Of a stretch of 64,000 bases of DNA, positions 34,356 to 43,854 are shown one piece after another. The position numbers and the translations under genes are program-made. Position 1 is the first letter of the stretch, and every line of letters starts with the position of its first letter. Source of the DNA: Paenibacillus sp. Marseille-Q4541 (GTDB lineage: Bacteria; Bacillota; Bacilli; Paenibacillales; Paenibacillaceae); contig NZ_JAGXCY010000016.1 in NCBI RefSeq assembly GCF_018310695.1, positions 1-64,000 on the forward strand, written 5' to 3'. Below the pieces are notes generated by a model, which worked only from the letters and a program-made list of their open reading frames with translations, was not told where the DNA came from and ran no database searches.

Positions 34356-35213
34356 TTGGTATTACCTATTATGCTGGTCGTTGCTTCTGGTATAGCGCAC
34401 GCGACGTGGAGTCTCTTCACCAAGCAAAGCAAAAATAAAAGTGTTTTTTTATGGTCTATTATGATGATTCCATCTATCATACTTTTACCTGTTCTTATAT
34501 CTGAATTATGGAATTCCCCGCTTAGCGGGGCTTCCTACTTATTACTTATCCTATCAATGATTCTCCAAGCAATTTACTCATGGTTGTTATCTCTAACTTA
34601 CGAGTTAGGAGATTTATCGCAAATCTATCCGATTATGCGTGGTACGAGTACACTCCTTGTTCCCATCATTGGGGTGCTTTTTCTGAATGAATCTCTAACT
34701 ACTATAGGCTGGATCGGAATTATTTGTATGTTAGCCGGATTTGCATTTCTTGGAGGTTTGGGATCAAGACGCCCAGCAGCGCAGTCAAGGGTTGCTACCT
34801 TGCGACCTGTCATGATGGCTTTATCCGTAGGATTATGTACCACCTGCTATGTTTTTGTTGACAAATTGAATTTACAACATATTTCACCGCTCGCTTTACT
34901 TGAAGTGACCAATATTGGATTTGTAGCTGGACTTACTCCAGCTGTACTTGCCTCACGCAGTTTGAAGGTAGAATGGTACCACAACAAAAAAACGATACTA
35001 CTTGGCGCATTGCTGAATCCTGGATCGTATTTTTTGTTTTTACTGGCGCTAGAGCAAGCACCCATGGCACATATCAGCCCCCTGCGGGAAATCGGTACAG
35101 TTTTCGCCACTTTTCTAGGTATTCTTCTCCTTAAGGAACAGCAAGGGATGAAACGTATACTTTGCTCCGTTCTTATCTTCTGCGGCATTCTTCTTGTAGG
35201 AATATTAGGTTAG
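34356..35213 (+). CDS. EamA/DMT-family transporter
   Basis: A 285-residue protein with ten predicted membrane helices formed by two EamA repeats. Typical strings are YPIMRGTSTLLVPIIGVLFLNE at the end of repeat 1 and SPLREIGTVFATFLGILLLKE at the end of repeat 2. The start is TTG 34356 (AAGGGGAT upstream). It sits downstream of the phosphoesterase on the same strand and is followed by a terminator. Substrate unknown. Confidence 0.85.
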   Translation: MVLPIMLVVASGIAHATWSLFTKQSKNKSVFLWSIMMIPSIILLPVLISELWNSPLSGASYLLLILSMILQAIYSWLLSLTYELGDLSQIYPIMRGTSTLLVPIIGVLFLNESLTTIGWIGIICMLAGFAFLGGLGSRRPAAQSRVATLRPVMMALSVGLCTTCYVFVDKLNLQHISPLALLEVTNIGFVAGLTPAVLASRSLKVEWYHNKKTILLGALLNPGSYFLFLLALEQAPMAHISPLREIGTVFATFLGILLLKEQQGMKRILCSVLIFCGILLVGILG

Positions 35214-35229
35214 CGATCATTCTAATAAT

Positions 35230-35268
35230 AAAAAAAAGCCGGTGGCCCGTTAAGGTCCCGGTTTTTTT
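35230..35268. terminator. Terminator between convergent genes
   Basis: AAAAAAAGCCGG and CCCGGTTTTTTT form a GC stem with A- and T-flanks on both strands, 16 bases after the EamA stop and 37 bases before the end of the convergent methyltransferase gene. Confidence 0.8.
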
Positions 35269-35304
35269 ATTTTTAATCCACTCTATACCTCTAGTTCATC
35301 ACCC

Positions 35305-36117
35305 CTATGTTTCACTGGGTTTTGTACCTTCTATTGCTAGCAAATACATCTTCATCTCTGTCGCTTCTTGTTCAGCCCATGTCCGATAGCTATTCTCTGC
35401 ATCCATTCGTTCCTGTTCTGTAACGTATCCATCCGACACCATTTGCTTACCGCGACTAGCCGCTACATCTGCCCAGATCGTAATTCTACTATCGAAATCA
35501 AGATCACCTCTTACTGTGTGCTCGTGTTGTTCCGATTCTCTTAGATCTTGGAGACCAGCCCGCTTGAAACAGCTGATGAGTGAATCAGCTAGTTCATTCG
35601 ACATACCGCTGTCCTGTCGCCACTTAAGAAAAGCCTTATAAAAAAATGAAAAGGCTTCCGGCGGCTCGGGACTCCACTCTATTTTCTCATGATTATAGTC
35701 CAGTACTAGAACCATACCTCCCTGCTTAGCAGCGTCAACCATTTGATCCAGAGCTTTCATTGGCTCCGATAGCCACTGCAGAACTCGCGCGGCAGTCACA
35801 ACATCATATGTATTTTGGTAAGGCAGTCCGTAAATATCTGCCACATAAAAATCAAGATGATCCAAATGTTTGGAGCTCTCTATTGCTTCATTAATGAGCC
35901 GCTCACTTACATCAATTCCGGTGACAGTACCTTCGAATCCTACTTGTTCAGCGATCCCTCTCGTAATTGCACCACTTCCACAACCTACATCAAGTACGGA
36001 CATCCCCGGTTGCAACAGCTCTGCTAATCTTCGGTTTGATGTTTCCAAAGTCCGCTGATTAAGAATAACGGATGTCCCTTCCGGCATAGATGCCCGGTCC
36101 CGTGAAATATGATTCAT
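35305..36117 (-). CDS. Class I SAM-dependent methyltransferase
   Basis: A 270-residue protein with motif I VLDVGCGSGAITRGIAE and a following acidic strand (TGIDVSERL), then motif IV DVVTAARVLQWL. The C-terminal half is helical, as in UbiE/Methyltransf_25-like proteins. ATG 36117 follows AAGGAAGGGA; the frame is open to 36225. Substrate unknown. It stands alone between two terminators. Confidence 0.82.
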   Translation of the reverse strand: MNHISRDRASMPEGTSVILNQRTLETSNRRLAELLQPGMSVLDVGCGSGAITRGIAEQVGFEGTVTGIDVSERLINEAIESSKHLDHLDFYVADIYGLPYQNTYDVVTAARVLQWLSEPMKALDQMVDAAKQGGMVLVLDYNHEKIEWSPEPPEAFSFFYKAFLKWRQDSGMSNELADSLISCFKRAGLQDLRESEQHEHTVRGDLDFDSRITIWADVAASRGKQMVSDGYVTEQERMDAENSYRTWAEQEATEMKMYLLAIEGTKPSET

Positions 36118-36191
36118 ACTGATCCCTTCCTTCTTCGGATTTCCTCCTATCATAATGGACTCACCACAAAAATAATACAAAAATATGGAAA

Positions 36192-36237
36192 AACCTTGAG
36201 TACATGATCTGTATCTACAGATCATGTACTCAAGGTT
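36192..36237. terminator. Perfect 21-bp stem terminator
   Basis: AACCTTGAGTACATGATCTG and its reverse complement (21 bp in all) surround a 4-base loop. On the minus strand TTTCCATATTTTT follows. It ends the HPr-like gene 12 bp away. Because the stem is perfect it may act in both directions. Confidence 0.85.
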
Positions 36238-36248
36238 ACGATTTTCTT

Positions 36249-36527
36249 TTAATTTGCGATTTTACAGAACCGATCTAGCATGGCCTCCAGTGCTTCCAGT
36301 TCATCTTTTCCCCTTGTGGACAAGCGAAGGTGAGTTCCACTCCGAATGGGCTGAAATATCATCCCGAGTAAGCTTTTCACATCAATAATATGTTCGTTAT
36401 TATCCTGATCTACAAACGAGAGGACAATCTGAGACACGAAACGTGAAGCCAAGTTCGAGATTTGGATTAATTCAAGCTGATCAAAATTAGATTGAACCGT
36501 AAATTCATGAACTCTCACATTCGCCAC
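36249..36527 (-). CDS. HPr-like protein lacking the active-site histidine
   Basis: A 92-residue protein that aligns with HPr/Crh over its C-terminal two thirds: ASRFVSQIVLSF with HPr ASKYDADVNLEY, DVKSLLGM with NLKSIMGV, and the final helix ELEALEAMLDRF. The regulatory serine is kept (Ser52 in VKSLLG). Where HPr has GIHARPA, the best alignment gives NFDQLEL, so His15 is replaced by Asp16 and Arg17 is lost. It cannot carry PTS phosphate. Like Crh (His15 to Gln) it may be purely regulatory through HPr kinase and CcpA. The alignment was made by eye. Confidence 0.65.
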   Translation of the reverse strand: MANVRVHEFTVQSNFDQLELIQISNLASRFVSQIVLSFVDQDNNEHIIDVKSLLGMIFQPIRSGTHLRLSTRGKDELEALEAMLDRFCKIAN

Positions 36528-36649
36528 TTCCTTTTCGAATCTACTTTCAGGTTCTGCTAAACATTTTTCACTTACTATTCTAATTCAAACTCATAATTTG
36601 GTAAATGATTACATTTAGTTTTTACTTATTTTATACCGTCCTACATCAT

Positions 36650-36680
36650 ACAAAACAGACAACCACGAAAGGCTGTCTGC
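36650..36680 (-). terminator. Terminator after the serine hydrolase gene
   Basis: CAGACAACC (36656-36664) pairs with GGCTGTCTG (36671-36679), counting one G-U pair in RNA. The minus strand then reads TTTTGTATG. Confidence 0.65.
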
Positions 36681-36714
36681 TTGGCGAATGTTTTTATCAG
36701 AAATACCTAAATGA

Positions 36715-37752
36715 TTACCGTAAGCTTGCGGTAAATACATTATGAACGTGAATATTGTCCACAGGTTTACCTAAAGCGGCTGTCATCAGCACAAAAGCAA
36801 CATCTTGTTTTGGATACATCCAAACCATACATCCACCCATTCCGTTATGACCAAAAATATCACGCTCTATAAATCCTTTATGCCGGATTGGAAGCTTCCA
36901 TACAAAACCGTAATCAGATTCTACCTCTTCGATATGCAAGGTTTGCGGAGTTATCATCTGTTTGAAAGTGGAAGGCTCAATCAGATATTGTCCTTCTTTG
37001 TATTCCGTTTGTCTCAACATCGCTTTGGCGAAAAGAAGCAAGTCATCTGCCGTACTGAACAAGCCCCCGGAAGGAACTTTAGCTGCGACCAGTGCATCCA
37101 TTTGATCTTTCATTGCTTCCCCGCCAGCAATAGGAGCAATTCGGAACTCATCCTGATGAGATCCACCAAATCCGGTATCTTTCATTCCGAGCGGTTCAAA
37201 AATGTGTTGTTTCAAATATTCCTCATACGTTACACCGCTAAGTCGCTCTATCATCTCCGCCAGAACCGTAAACGCCATATTGTTATAGCTGACTTCCTTG
37301 CCTGGAGCTGTTTCCAATTGACTCGCCTTTAGTGCAGCATATAATTTAGGATGACCCATTCCGTCAGGATCGTGTTTCCCCTGCGCCCACTCCATTGCGT
37401 AACGTTGATCTAATCCACCGGTATGCGTAAGAAGATGCCATACAGCAAGCTTATCTTTGCCGTTTTCGGCAAACTCCGGGAGAACCTCACTCACTAGCTG
37501 TCCGGGATGAAGAAGTCCTTTTTCCCAAAGCTGCATAATAGCAAGTCCAATCATCGGCTTGGTGATGGAGAATACCGGAAAAATAGAGCTGCTATTGATT
37601 TCTCTTCCATCCTCATACGTCCCATAAGAACGAAGATCCAGCAGCTGTTCACGGTCCGTGATTCCAAATACAGCGGATGGCCATTTCTTGTTTACTACAT
37701 TTTGTTCTATATAATGATATATCCGATCGAATTCGGAAGACTGATTTCTCAA
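36715..37752 (-). CDS. Beta-lactamase-family serine hydrolase (class C-like)
   Basis: A 346-residue protein with the catalytic tetrad SITK (Ser62-Lys65), YNN as the YxN motif, and a C-terminal FGHNGMGG in place of KTG (HxG type, as in EstB-like esterases and D-alanyl carboxypeptidase relatives). TTG 37752 lies 7 bases after GGAGGGG; the open frame to 37833 runs through a terminator and is rejected. No signal peptide, so it is an intracellular esterase or peptidase rather than a secreted beta-lactamase. Confidence 0.82.
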   Translation of the reverse strand: MRNQSSEFDRIYHYIEQNVVNKKWPSAVFGITDREQLLDLRSYGTYEDGREINSSSIFPVFSITKPMIGLAIMQLWEKGLLHPGQLVSEVLPEFAENGKDKLAVWHLLTHTGGLDQRYAMEWAQGKHDPDGMGHPKLYAALKASQLETAPGKEVSYNNMAFTVLAEMIERLSGVTYEEYLKQHIFEPLGMKDTGFGGSHQDEFRIAPIAGGEAMKDQMDALVAAKVPSGGLFSTADDLLLFAKAMLRQTEYKEGQYLIEPSTFKQMITPQTLHIEEVESDYGFVWKLPIRHKGFIERDIFGHNGMGGCMVWMYPKQDVAFVLMTAALGKPVDNIHVHNVFTASLR

Positions 37753-37814
37753 GACGGAACCCCTCCAATGATATGTATATTCTTTATTATGGTAACATGG
37801 ATAATGACAGGATA

Positions 37815-37864
37815 CAAAACAAAGCCGTCTCACTCTTCTATACGAGTGAGATGGCTTTGTTTTA
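37815..37864. terminator. Terminator of the protease/SLH unit
   Basis: AACAAAGCCGTCTCACTC pairs with GAGTGAGATGGCTTTGTT (one G-U pair), with T-tails on both strands. It lies 44 bases beyond the SLH gene stop. Confidence 0.85.
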
Positions 37865-37907
37865 TATGTTCCTACCTTTTTACCTATTATGAATATATTA
37901 GGATGCG

Positions 37908-39143
37908 TTACTTTAATGCTTGCTGAATACGTTCTAGCAGTACGCTTACTTCAGCGCGACTGGCTGGGGCCCCGGGATGAAACTTTGTAGCAGTCTTCCC
38001 TTGAATCAGCTTATTTCCGTACAAATAAATGATATCATTTTGTGCCCAGTGGGAAGTGATATCTGTAAAAGGATTGCTGTTGTCAGCGGTCATCCCTTTG
38101 CCACTGCTCTTCAGCTGTCTTGCCAGTATTGCGGTAAGTTCCGCTCTCGTAACTGACGCACTCGGATTAAATTTCAAATTCCCTTGTTTATCTTTTAAAC
38201 CTTGAATGAGTCCGTATTTTCCTGCTGTTTCCACATAATCATAATACCAGTCTGAAGTGTTGACATCGGAGAAGGTAGGTACCGGTTGTTGCTTCATATC
38301 TAGGCCAAGAGCTACTACTGCGGATTTGGCAAATTCAGCTCTTGTCATATCCCGAAGCGGTTCAAAGTTCCCTTCACTTGTTCCTTGGAGAACTTCAGTC
38401 GCAGCCAGTTTTACGATCGAATCCTGAGCCCATTTTAGCTTCGAAATGGCTCCTTTATCTTTAAAACCAGCTAACGTTTGCGAAGCAGAAGGAAGGCTTA
38501 CTTTTTTAACAGCTGGTTCGCCAATGGTCTGTGTCTTCTCATTGACTTTATCAGTTGCTGTACCATTTGCTAGGATCGTAATCGTTGGCTGATTGATCCG
38601 GTGTTTAATATTTATCCCTGGGTTATCGGGCTGAATAATGATCGATTTGGATTGTTTCAAAGTAGCTGAACCTGCTTTCAGAGCACGAAATGAGACCGTT
38701 CCTACTTTGCCATATCCCGTAAAAAGTTTGGCATCCTTTGAAGTAATCGCTTCAGCAATCTGCACACTTCCGGTCTGATCTATTTTATTCACAAGACTCA
38801 TAGGACTGCTCGTTTTTTTGAAAATCGAAGGTGTTAACTTTTTGGAATCAGAGCTAGGTGCTAATAGTGAAGCATCAAAATCCATATGCACTTCATAACC
38901 CTGTACTTTACTGTAGTCACCTGTAAATCCTTGTAACCATATGGCAACTTCAATCGTGTCCCCAACCTTGGCCTGATATGTAGAAGGAACAAGACGAACG
39001 ATCGGGAGGGCCGTCTCCGAGGCCGCTTTCGTGTTTGCTACTTCCGTTGCTGCTGATACAGGACCCGCTGATATAGTGCAGATCATTATACCCATGGCTA
39101 CTGATATTGCTATCCATTTGTACGTCCACTTTTTTTTGTTCAT
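37908..39143 (-). CDS. Cohesin-SLH cell-surface anchor protein
   Basis: A 411-residue secreted protein. The signal peptide ends near GPVSAA. A cohesin domain follows (about 45-190: VRLVPSTYQAKVGDTIEVAI ... GTVSFRALKAGSATL), then three S-layer homology repeats (about 225-411; TRAEFAKSAV, SDWYYDYVETAGKYGLIQG, SHWAQNDIIYLYG). SLH repeats bind secondary cell-wall polymer and cohesins bind dockerins. ATG 39143 (GGGAG upstream) is preferred to 39152. It follows, on the same strand, a protease that ends in a dockerin, so it is probably that protease's wall anchor. Confidence 0.88.
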   Translation of the reverse strand: MNKKKWTYKWIAISVAMGIMICTISAGPVSAATEVANTKAASETALPIVRLVPSTYQAKVGDTIEVAIWLQGFTGDYSKVQGYEVHMDFDASLLAPSSDSKKLTPSIFKKTSSPMSLVNKIDQTGSVQIAEAITSKDAKLFTGYGKVGTVSFRALKAGSATLKQSKSIIIQPDNPGINIKHRINQPTITILANGTATDKVNEKTQTIGEPAVKKVSLPSASQTLAGFKDKGAISKLKWAQDSIVKLAATEVLQGTSEGNFEPLRDMTRAEFAKSAVVALGLDMKQQPVPTFSDVNTSDWYYDYVETAGKYGLIQGLKDKQGNLKFNPSASVTRAELTAILARQLKSSGKGMTADNSNPFTDITSHWAQNDIIYLYGNKLIQGKTATKFHPGAPASRAEVSVLLERIQQALK

Positions 39144-39174
39144 TATCCGCATCTCCCGTCGTCTTCATATGTAG

Positions 39175-39204
39175 GGAGAGAGGATGCGATGGCATCCTCT
39201 CTCC
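39175..39204 (-). promoter_or_regulatory. Perfect 13-bp intercistronic hairpin
   Basis: GGAGAGAGGATGC (39175-39187) and GCATCCTCTCTCC (39192-39204) surround a 4-base loop, between protease and SLH gene. No T-run follows, so it looks like an mRNA stabiliser, a processing site or a partial attenuator rather than a true terminator. Confidence 0.6.
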
Positions 39205-39271
39205 TGTAAAACTTAGTTTTAGCCTATTGCCAGTCCCGATAAAAACCGTTGTTGCTTACAATAGAGATCCA

Positions 39272-42200
39272 TTAGATTTCATAGTTGCTAATGATGTAGG
39301 AGACATCTAGCAAGTCAACGCTGTTATCGCGGTTGATATCCGCAGCAGATGTTTTGGCATTTGGCCAGCTGGAACCTTTGACAGCGCCGAATACTTTAGC
39401 TGCAAGCTGAAGGTCAACGAGATTTACATGCCCATCTTGATTCACATCACCCGCTGTAAGCGGTCCAAAGTTCAAGGTTTCATTGCCATCTACGGTTACT
39501 GTGCCAGAATCAGAAATGTGTCCTGGTACAACCACACGTACCGTGTATGTTCCTTCTGGGACTTCAATCGTGTACGTACCGTTCGCTGCTACAACACCGA
39601 CACCCGCTACTTGTCCATTGGTACCTACTGCTTCCACGACTACTTTGTGTACGCCGTCTGCACCTTGGTACCAAGTTTCACTGTAATCCACATCTTTAAA
39701 GGCTTTCGCATCAATGCTGCCCGTAATTGTGAATTCACCCGGAGCCGGAGTAGAAGTTACTTTTACTGTTCCATTCGTAAGGTCAGCAAGTGGAATATCT
39801 TCAGCTTGGCTGTTCAGTACACGAACATTAGAAAGGGCAAACGTAAAATCCCCTTCTTCACTACTAGCAAAATGAAATGAGGCGAGCGCACCTTCACCGG
39901 TATAACCGGATGGAATTCCTGCTAGAGAAATAACATAGTCCGTTTTGGCTTTTCCGTTACCAAGATCGGTTGTTTTTTCATTTATAATGGGAGATACTCC
40001 TGGGTTCTCTTCTTCCTGATAAGTGGCAAGTGCCACGCTTGGAGTAACGGTTCCTTTAACAAGATCCTTGTCATACGTCAAACTGAATTGCGCGGAATAG
40101 AGATCCTTGGTGTCTGTAAAATCAATGTCAACATTAAAGGATTCATTAATGCCCACTTGATTTTTGGATGGATCAGCAACAAGCGATATTGCGCCAGGGT
40201 TAGGCTCGCCGGGCTCACCATCTGATTTATAATTCACCACATGGGCTGGCTCTAAATAGCCATTGCCGGACACATCATATACGTAGATATCATACTGATT
40301 GTCACCTGCTGCCACAGGCACATCAATCGTAAATTTTCCGTCCGAACCAATCGTCCCTAGAGAATATTCCAGGTTGCCATCTACTTCATAGTCGGCTTCA
40401 ACAGCAAGGCCTGAATAATTTCCTAGAAGTTCAACTAATAGATCCTCTTCAATTTGTCCTGTAATGACGCCAGTATCACCATCCACTTGGATCGCAGGGT
40501 CATCCAGTGAGCTCACTGGTGCTTCTTTGTCTATAACAAATTCATACGCAGCATCCTCTACAATTTCTAACTTTCCATCACCGATTTGTACATAAGGAGC
40601 AAGAATGTATGCATCTGAATCGAGCGCAAACTCTGTGTCGTAATCCGTAACAAGACCATTCCAACCAGCTAAGCTATAATCGCCCGGTGCTAGCCCACCT
40701 TCAACCTCAGCGATAGCACCAACCCAGTTCCCCGTGTAATAGTCAAACACATCAAGAGAGAAGTAGTCGTTCGCTACATTGACGGAGAACACAGCATCCG
40801 AAGTATCAATGATGCCATCCCCATTTGGTGAGAAGAACTGTGGATCAAGTTCAAGATCAGATACGACTGGAATCTCCACAGGTTCACCGACATACACATA
40901 CACTGGGATTTTAAGCTGATGACCAGAAGTCTCTGTTAAAATCACTTCTCCGTCGTAATTTCCATCAGCTACACCAGCGTTCATAGCGAGACTAACAGTA
41001 AACTCCGTCTCTCCCCCAGCAGCCACCTCTACAGAAGATTGGCTTGAGGAAAGCGTACCTGGGGCAGTTCCATACCACTCTGTCGTTACGGTATAAGAAG
41101 AATTTTCAGAGACAATATCGCTCAGATGAATCATCTTCGTTGTTGTTTGTCCGCCCGCTTGAACACCATAGGACAGCAAACCTGTTTCATATGGTGTTGC
41201 TTCACCAGTTTCTACCGCTGTTGTTTCTTCTTCAACGAGTGCAACAGCTTTTGCTTCCAAACTGCTAGTTAGATCAATTCGTCCGGCTCCTTGTTCATTG
41301 TGAGCGTAACGTTTACCCTCTAGATCCGTCAGCTTCATTGCATTGTTGGTCATCAAACCTTTGACCTCATACGGATTCAGGGTTGGATCTTTATCCAGCA
41401 ATAGCGCTGCTGCTCCTGCGATATGAGGTGCTGCCATACTTGTCCCTTGCAGATCCGCATAAGCATCCGTATAATCTCCGCCATATGCCGGAACGGAAGA
41501 ACGAATACCTACCCCTGGAGCCGAAATGTCTGGTTTGATTCCATAATTCGGAAGACCGGGTCCTCTTGAGCTGAAATCACCCATCAGATCTTGCTGTAAG
41601 TCAACACCGAACGTAATGGTGTAACCAGGGTTTGAATCCACTTTTGTTTTGAGTGCAGTACCGTCTTCCAGAGAAATACTTAGTGTAGGGATATAATCTC
41701 CCGGTTCACCTAAAGTACCTCCAAAATTACCTGGCGCATTATTGTAAATAACGGCTGCTGCTGCACCAGCAGCTTGTGCATTCAGCGATTTTTCTGTGAA
41801 AGAGATAGTTCCTCTTTGAATTAGTGCAACTTTACCGGTTAGATCCTTCCCTGCAAAATCCTCTGTTCTGCCGAGTCCTGCTGCAATGACTTCGAGCGGT
41901 TCGCCTTTCACTGAAGACAAGTCTGGGGAGTACGTCATTAAACTTCCATAAGTTTTAATAAGTCCATCAGCCTCGATCGTTGGTACATTCAAAGGCGGTG
42001 TAGAAGCTCCTACCGAAATAGGAATTTCGGCGGACCCAGGAGAACCAAGCGTGTAGCCGTCTGGACCGCTATTTCCATTGGAGACAACGGCGACCACCCC
42101 TGCTAGTGCTGCGTTGTTAAGTGCAACGGAAGTAGGATCGTTCTGATTGTTAATTTCACTACCTAGCGAAAGATTAATAATATCCATACCATCTTGTACA

Positions 42201-43222
42201 GATCTTTCAATCCCCGCAATTACGCCTGCGGTTGGACCAGATCCTCTAGGACCCAGTACACGATATACATATAGATCTGAACCGTAAGCTACGCCGCGAA
42301 CCCAGCCTTTCCCCGCATCAGGATCCAGCGGATTACCACGACCCGCAATCGTTCCGGATACATGGGTGCCATGCTCGGTTGCTGCCTCAGGATCTTTTGG
42401 ATCAGGCGGTGTCTCATAAGGATCATTATCATTATCGATAAAGTCGTATCCACCTTTGTAGGCATCTTTCAAGCTAGGATGATCATAGTCGATCCCTGTA
42501 TCAAGAACACCGACTTTGATACCGGCCCCGTCATAGCCAATGTCCCAGAATGTATCTGACCCGATAAAAGGAGCACTTTCATCCATATTTGGTGTTACAC
42601 TACTGATTGGTGTTGCCTGCATCTCCGCATCTGGATAAATAGCTTTCACCCCAGGAAGCTTCAGAAGGGCATCCACTTTATCTGCACCGATCTCAAGTGC
42701 GTATCCGTTAAATACATCTGTATAATTCGTTTTGAGATTTGCTTTCAGCTTTGCAGCTGCGGCAGCAAATGCTTTTTGCTGGTTATTAATGACACTTCGC
42801 TGATTAACAGTAGATTTACTTAATCCTTGTGCCTTGTTTGACTCTTCTACCACGACAGGATTTTCGGTTAACTCGACAATGACGCTTATGATATCGGTAC
42901 TATCAGACTCTGGTACATAATTCTGAGGTGCAAGATCAGAGCTGATTTTCGCACCGCTTGATGAAGGGAGTGAATCCATTTCCTGTAGGGAAGCACTGGA
43001 TTTGAAACTTCCTTTCTTATTTTTCATTGCCTCAATCTTTTTATCTACGTTAAACGTTTGGGTTGAGTTAATAGATAGTTTCCTTGAATCAACTTGAAAC
43101 TTCTGAGGATCGAACTTTCTAGCTTCTGCGCCGGAGACAACTGCAGGAAACACGGTGGATAAAAACAGGGCGGATACGACGGATAATGACATCACTCTGC
43201 GTCGAAAGGGCTTAGACTGCAT
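39272..43222 (-). CDS. Vpr-like subtilisin protease with cohesin and dockerin
   Basis: A 1316-residue secreted S8 protease. It has a signal peptide (to about Ala32), an I9-type propeptide (about 108-203), and a catalytic domain with Asp241 (VLDTGID), His284 (EHGTHVSG) and Ser595 (GTSMAAPH), with a PA domain inserted (about 440-545). Fn3-like and Ig-like modules follow (about 660-1020), then a cohesin-like domain (about 1030-1175), a carboxypeptidase-regulatory-like module (about 1180-1252), and a C-terminal type I dockerin whose two calcium loops are DVNQDGHVNLVD and DINRDNSVDLLD. ATG 43222 follows AAGGAGG. Having both cohesin and dockerin on one protease is unusual and suggests self-assembly or docking on the adjacent SLH anchor. 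Confidence 0.9.
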   Translation of the reverse strand: MQSKPFRRRVMSLSVVSALFLSTVFPAVVSGAEARKFDPQKFQVDSRKLSINSTQTFNVDKKIEAMKNKKGSFKSSASLQEMDSLPSSSGAKISSDLAPQNYVPESDSTDIISVIVELTENPVVVEESNKAQGLSKSTVNQRSVINNQQKAFAAAAAKLKANLKTNYTDVFNGYALEIGADKVDALLKLPGVKAIYPDAEMQATPISSVTPNMDESAPFIGSDTFWDIGYDGAGIKVGVLDTGIDYDHPSLKDAYKGGYDFIDNDNDPYETPPDPKDPEAATEHGTHVSGTIAGRGNPLDPDAGKGWVRGVAYGSDLYVYRVLGPRGSGPTAGVIAGIERSVQDGMDIINLSLGSEINNQNDPTSVALNNAALAGVVAVVSNGNSGPDGYTLGSPGSAEIPISVGASTPPLNVPTIEADGLIKTYGSLMTYSPDLSSVKGEPLEVIAAGLGRTEDFAGKDLTGKVALIQRGTISFTEKSLNAQAAGAAAAVIYNNAPGNFGGTLGEPGDYIPTLSISLEDGTALKTKVDSNPGYTITFGVDLQQDLMGDFSSRGPGLPNYGIKPDISAPGVGIRSSVPAYGGDYTDAYADLQGTSMAAPHIAGAAALLLDKDPTLNPYEVKGLMTNNAMKLTDLEGKRYAHNEQGAGRIDLTSSLEAKAVALVEEETTAVETGEATPYETGLLSYGVQAGGQTTTKMIHLSDIVSENSSYTVTTEWYGTAPGTLSSSQSSVEVAAGGETEFTVSLAMNAGVADGNYDGEVILTETSGHQLKIPVYVYVGEPVEIPVVSDLELDPQFFSPNGDGIIDTSDAVFSVNVANDYFSLDVFDYYTGNWVGAIAEVEGGLAPGDYSLAGWNGLVTDYDTEFALDSDAYILAPYVQIGDGKLEIVEDAAYEFVIDKEAPVSSLDDPAIQVDGDTGVITGQIEEDLLVELLGNYSGLAVEADYEVDGNLEYSLGTIGSDGKFTIDVPVAAGDNQYDIYVYDVSGNGYLEPAHVVNYKSDGEPGEPNPGAISLVADPSKNQVGINESFNVDIDFTDTKDLYSAQFSLTYDKDLVKGTVTPSVALATYQEEENPGVSPIINEKTTDLGNGKAKTDYVISLAGIPSGYTGEGALASFHFASSEEGDFTFALSNVRVLNSQAEDIPLADLTNGTVKVTSTPAPGEFTITGSIDAKAFKDVDYSETWYQGADGVHKVVVEAVGTNGQVAGVGVVAANGTYTIEVPEGTYTVRVVVPGHISDSGTVTVDGNETLNFGPLTAGDVNQDGHVNLVDLQLAAKVFGAVKGSSWPNAKTSAADINRDNSVDLLDVSYIISNYEI

Positions 43223-43749
43223 TGTATTCCTCCTTATTTCGATTCGGTAGATTAGTAGATTTGGGGAAAATTGCTGGGGTTTAGCTTAACCTATTTTCAT
43301 CGCATATCTCCTTTTTCGATAAAATGTTCTTATGTAAACGATGAAGTAACGTTGTCCGTTCTTCGAAAACTATTCTAATTCAACAAGATCAAAAACATTG
43401 TTGAATTTTCTGACGCTACACTTTTATGGTAGATTTCATACCAAACACCTATGTTTTTCACAAAAAACGTGTTGATTTGATCTGGAATATGATCTTTTTA
43501 AATTTTCTAGGTCACATAACGTCACATCAAATTAATCATCCAACGGTTGAAAGATGTATAATCTATTGTTTTTTTGTCATTAGAACTCACAATTCTGTGC
43601 GCCACATTCAAAAATAGGAATCAGGCGCTATAGGGTTTAGAATTAAACCTATTTTAGCTGGTCCTAGTGTCTTACCTCGCGTTAACAACTTTGGTTTTAT
43701 TGGGTCGAAAACTATCGATACTAAGAACTAGATATCTGTTTGAATAGAT
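43223..43749. other. Intergenic region upstream of the protease
   Basis: About 530 bp of AT-rich sequence. It must hold the protease promoter, which I could not place. A plus-strand frame at 43426-43617 has no ribosome site and no recognisable protein. I see no RNA gene or riboswitch. Confidence 0.4.
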
Positions 43750-43793
43750 AAAAAGGCCTGAACCATGGATTACTTTCACCATGACCCAGACCT
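43750..43793 (-). terminator. Terminator after the GNAT gene
   Basis: On the minus strand AGGTCTGGGTCATGG folds with CCATGGTTCAGGCCT (two mismatches), followed by TTTTTATC, about 60 bases beyond the stop at 43855. Confidence 0.7.
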
Positions 43794-43854
43794 CACCTTA
43801 CTCTATCCACTATCAATTAAGGAGTATATTCGACAATCCTACGCTGTAACTATT

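Noticed and set aside
37753-37833. N-terminal extension of the serine hydrolase
   Set aside because: It runs into the terminator of the neighbouring unit; TTG 37752 has a perfect ribosome site.
43426-43617. Plus-strand frame of 63 codons upstream of the protease
   Set aside because: No ribosome site, no recognisable domain, and composition like the AT-rich spacer around it.
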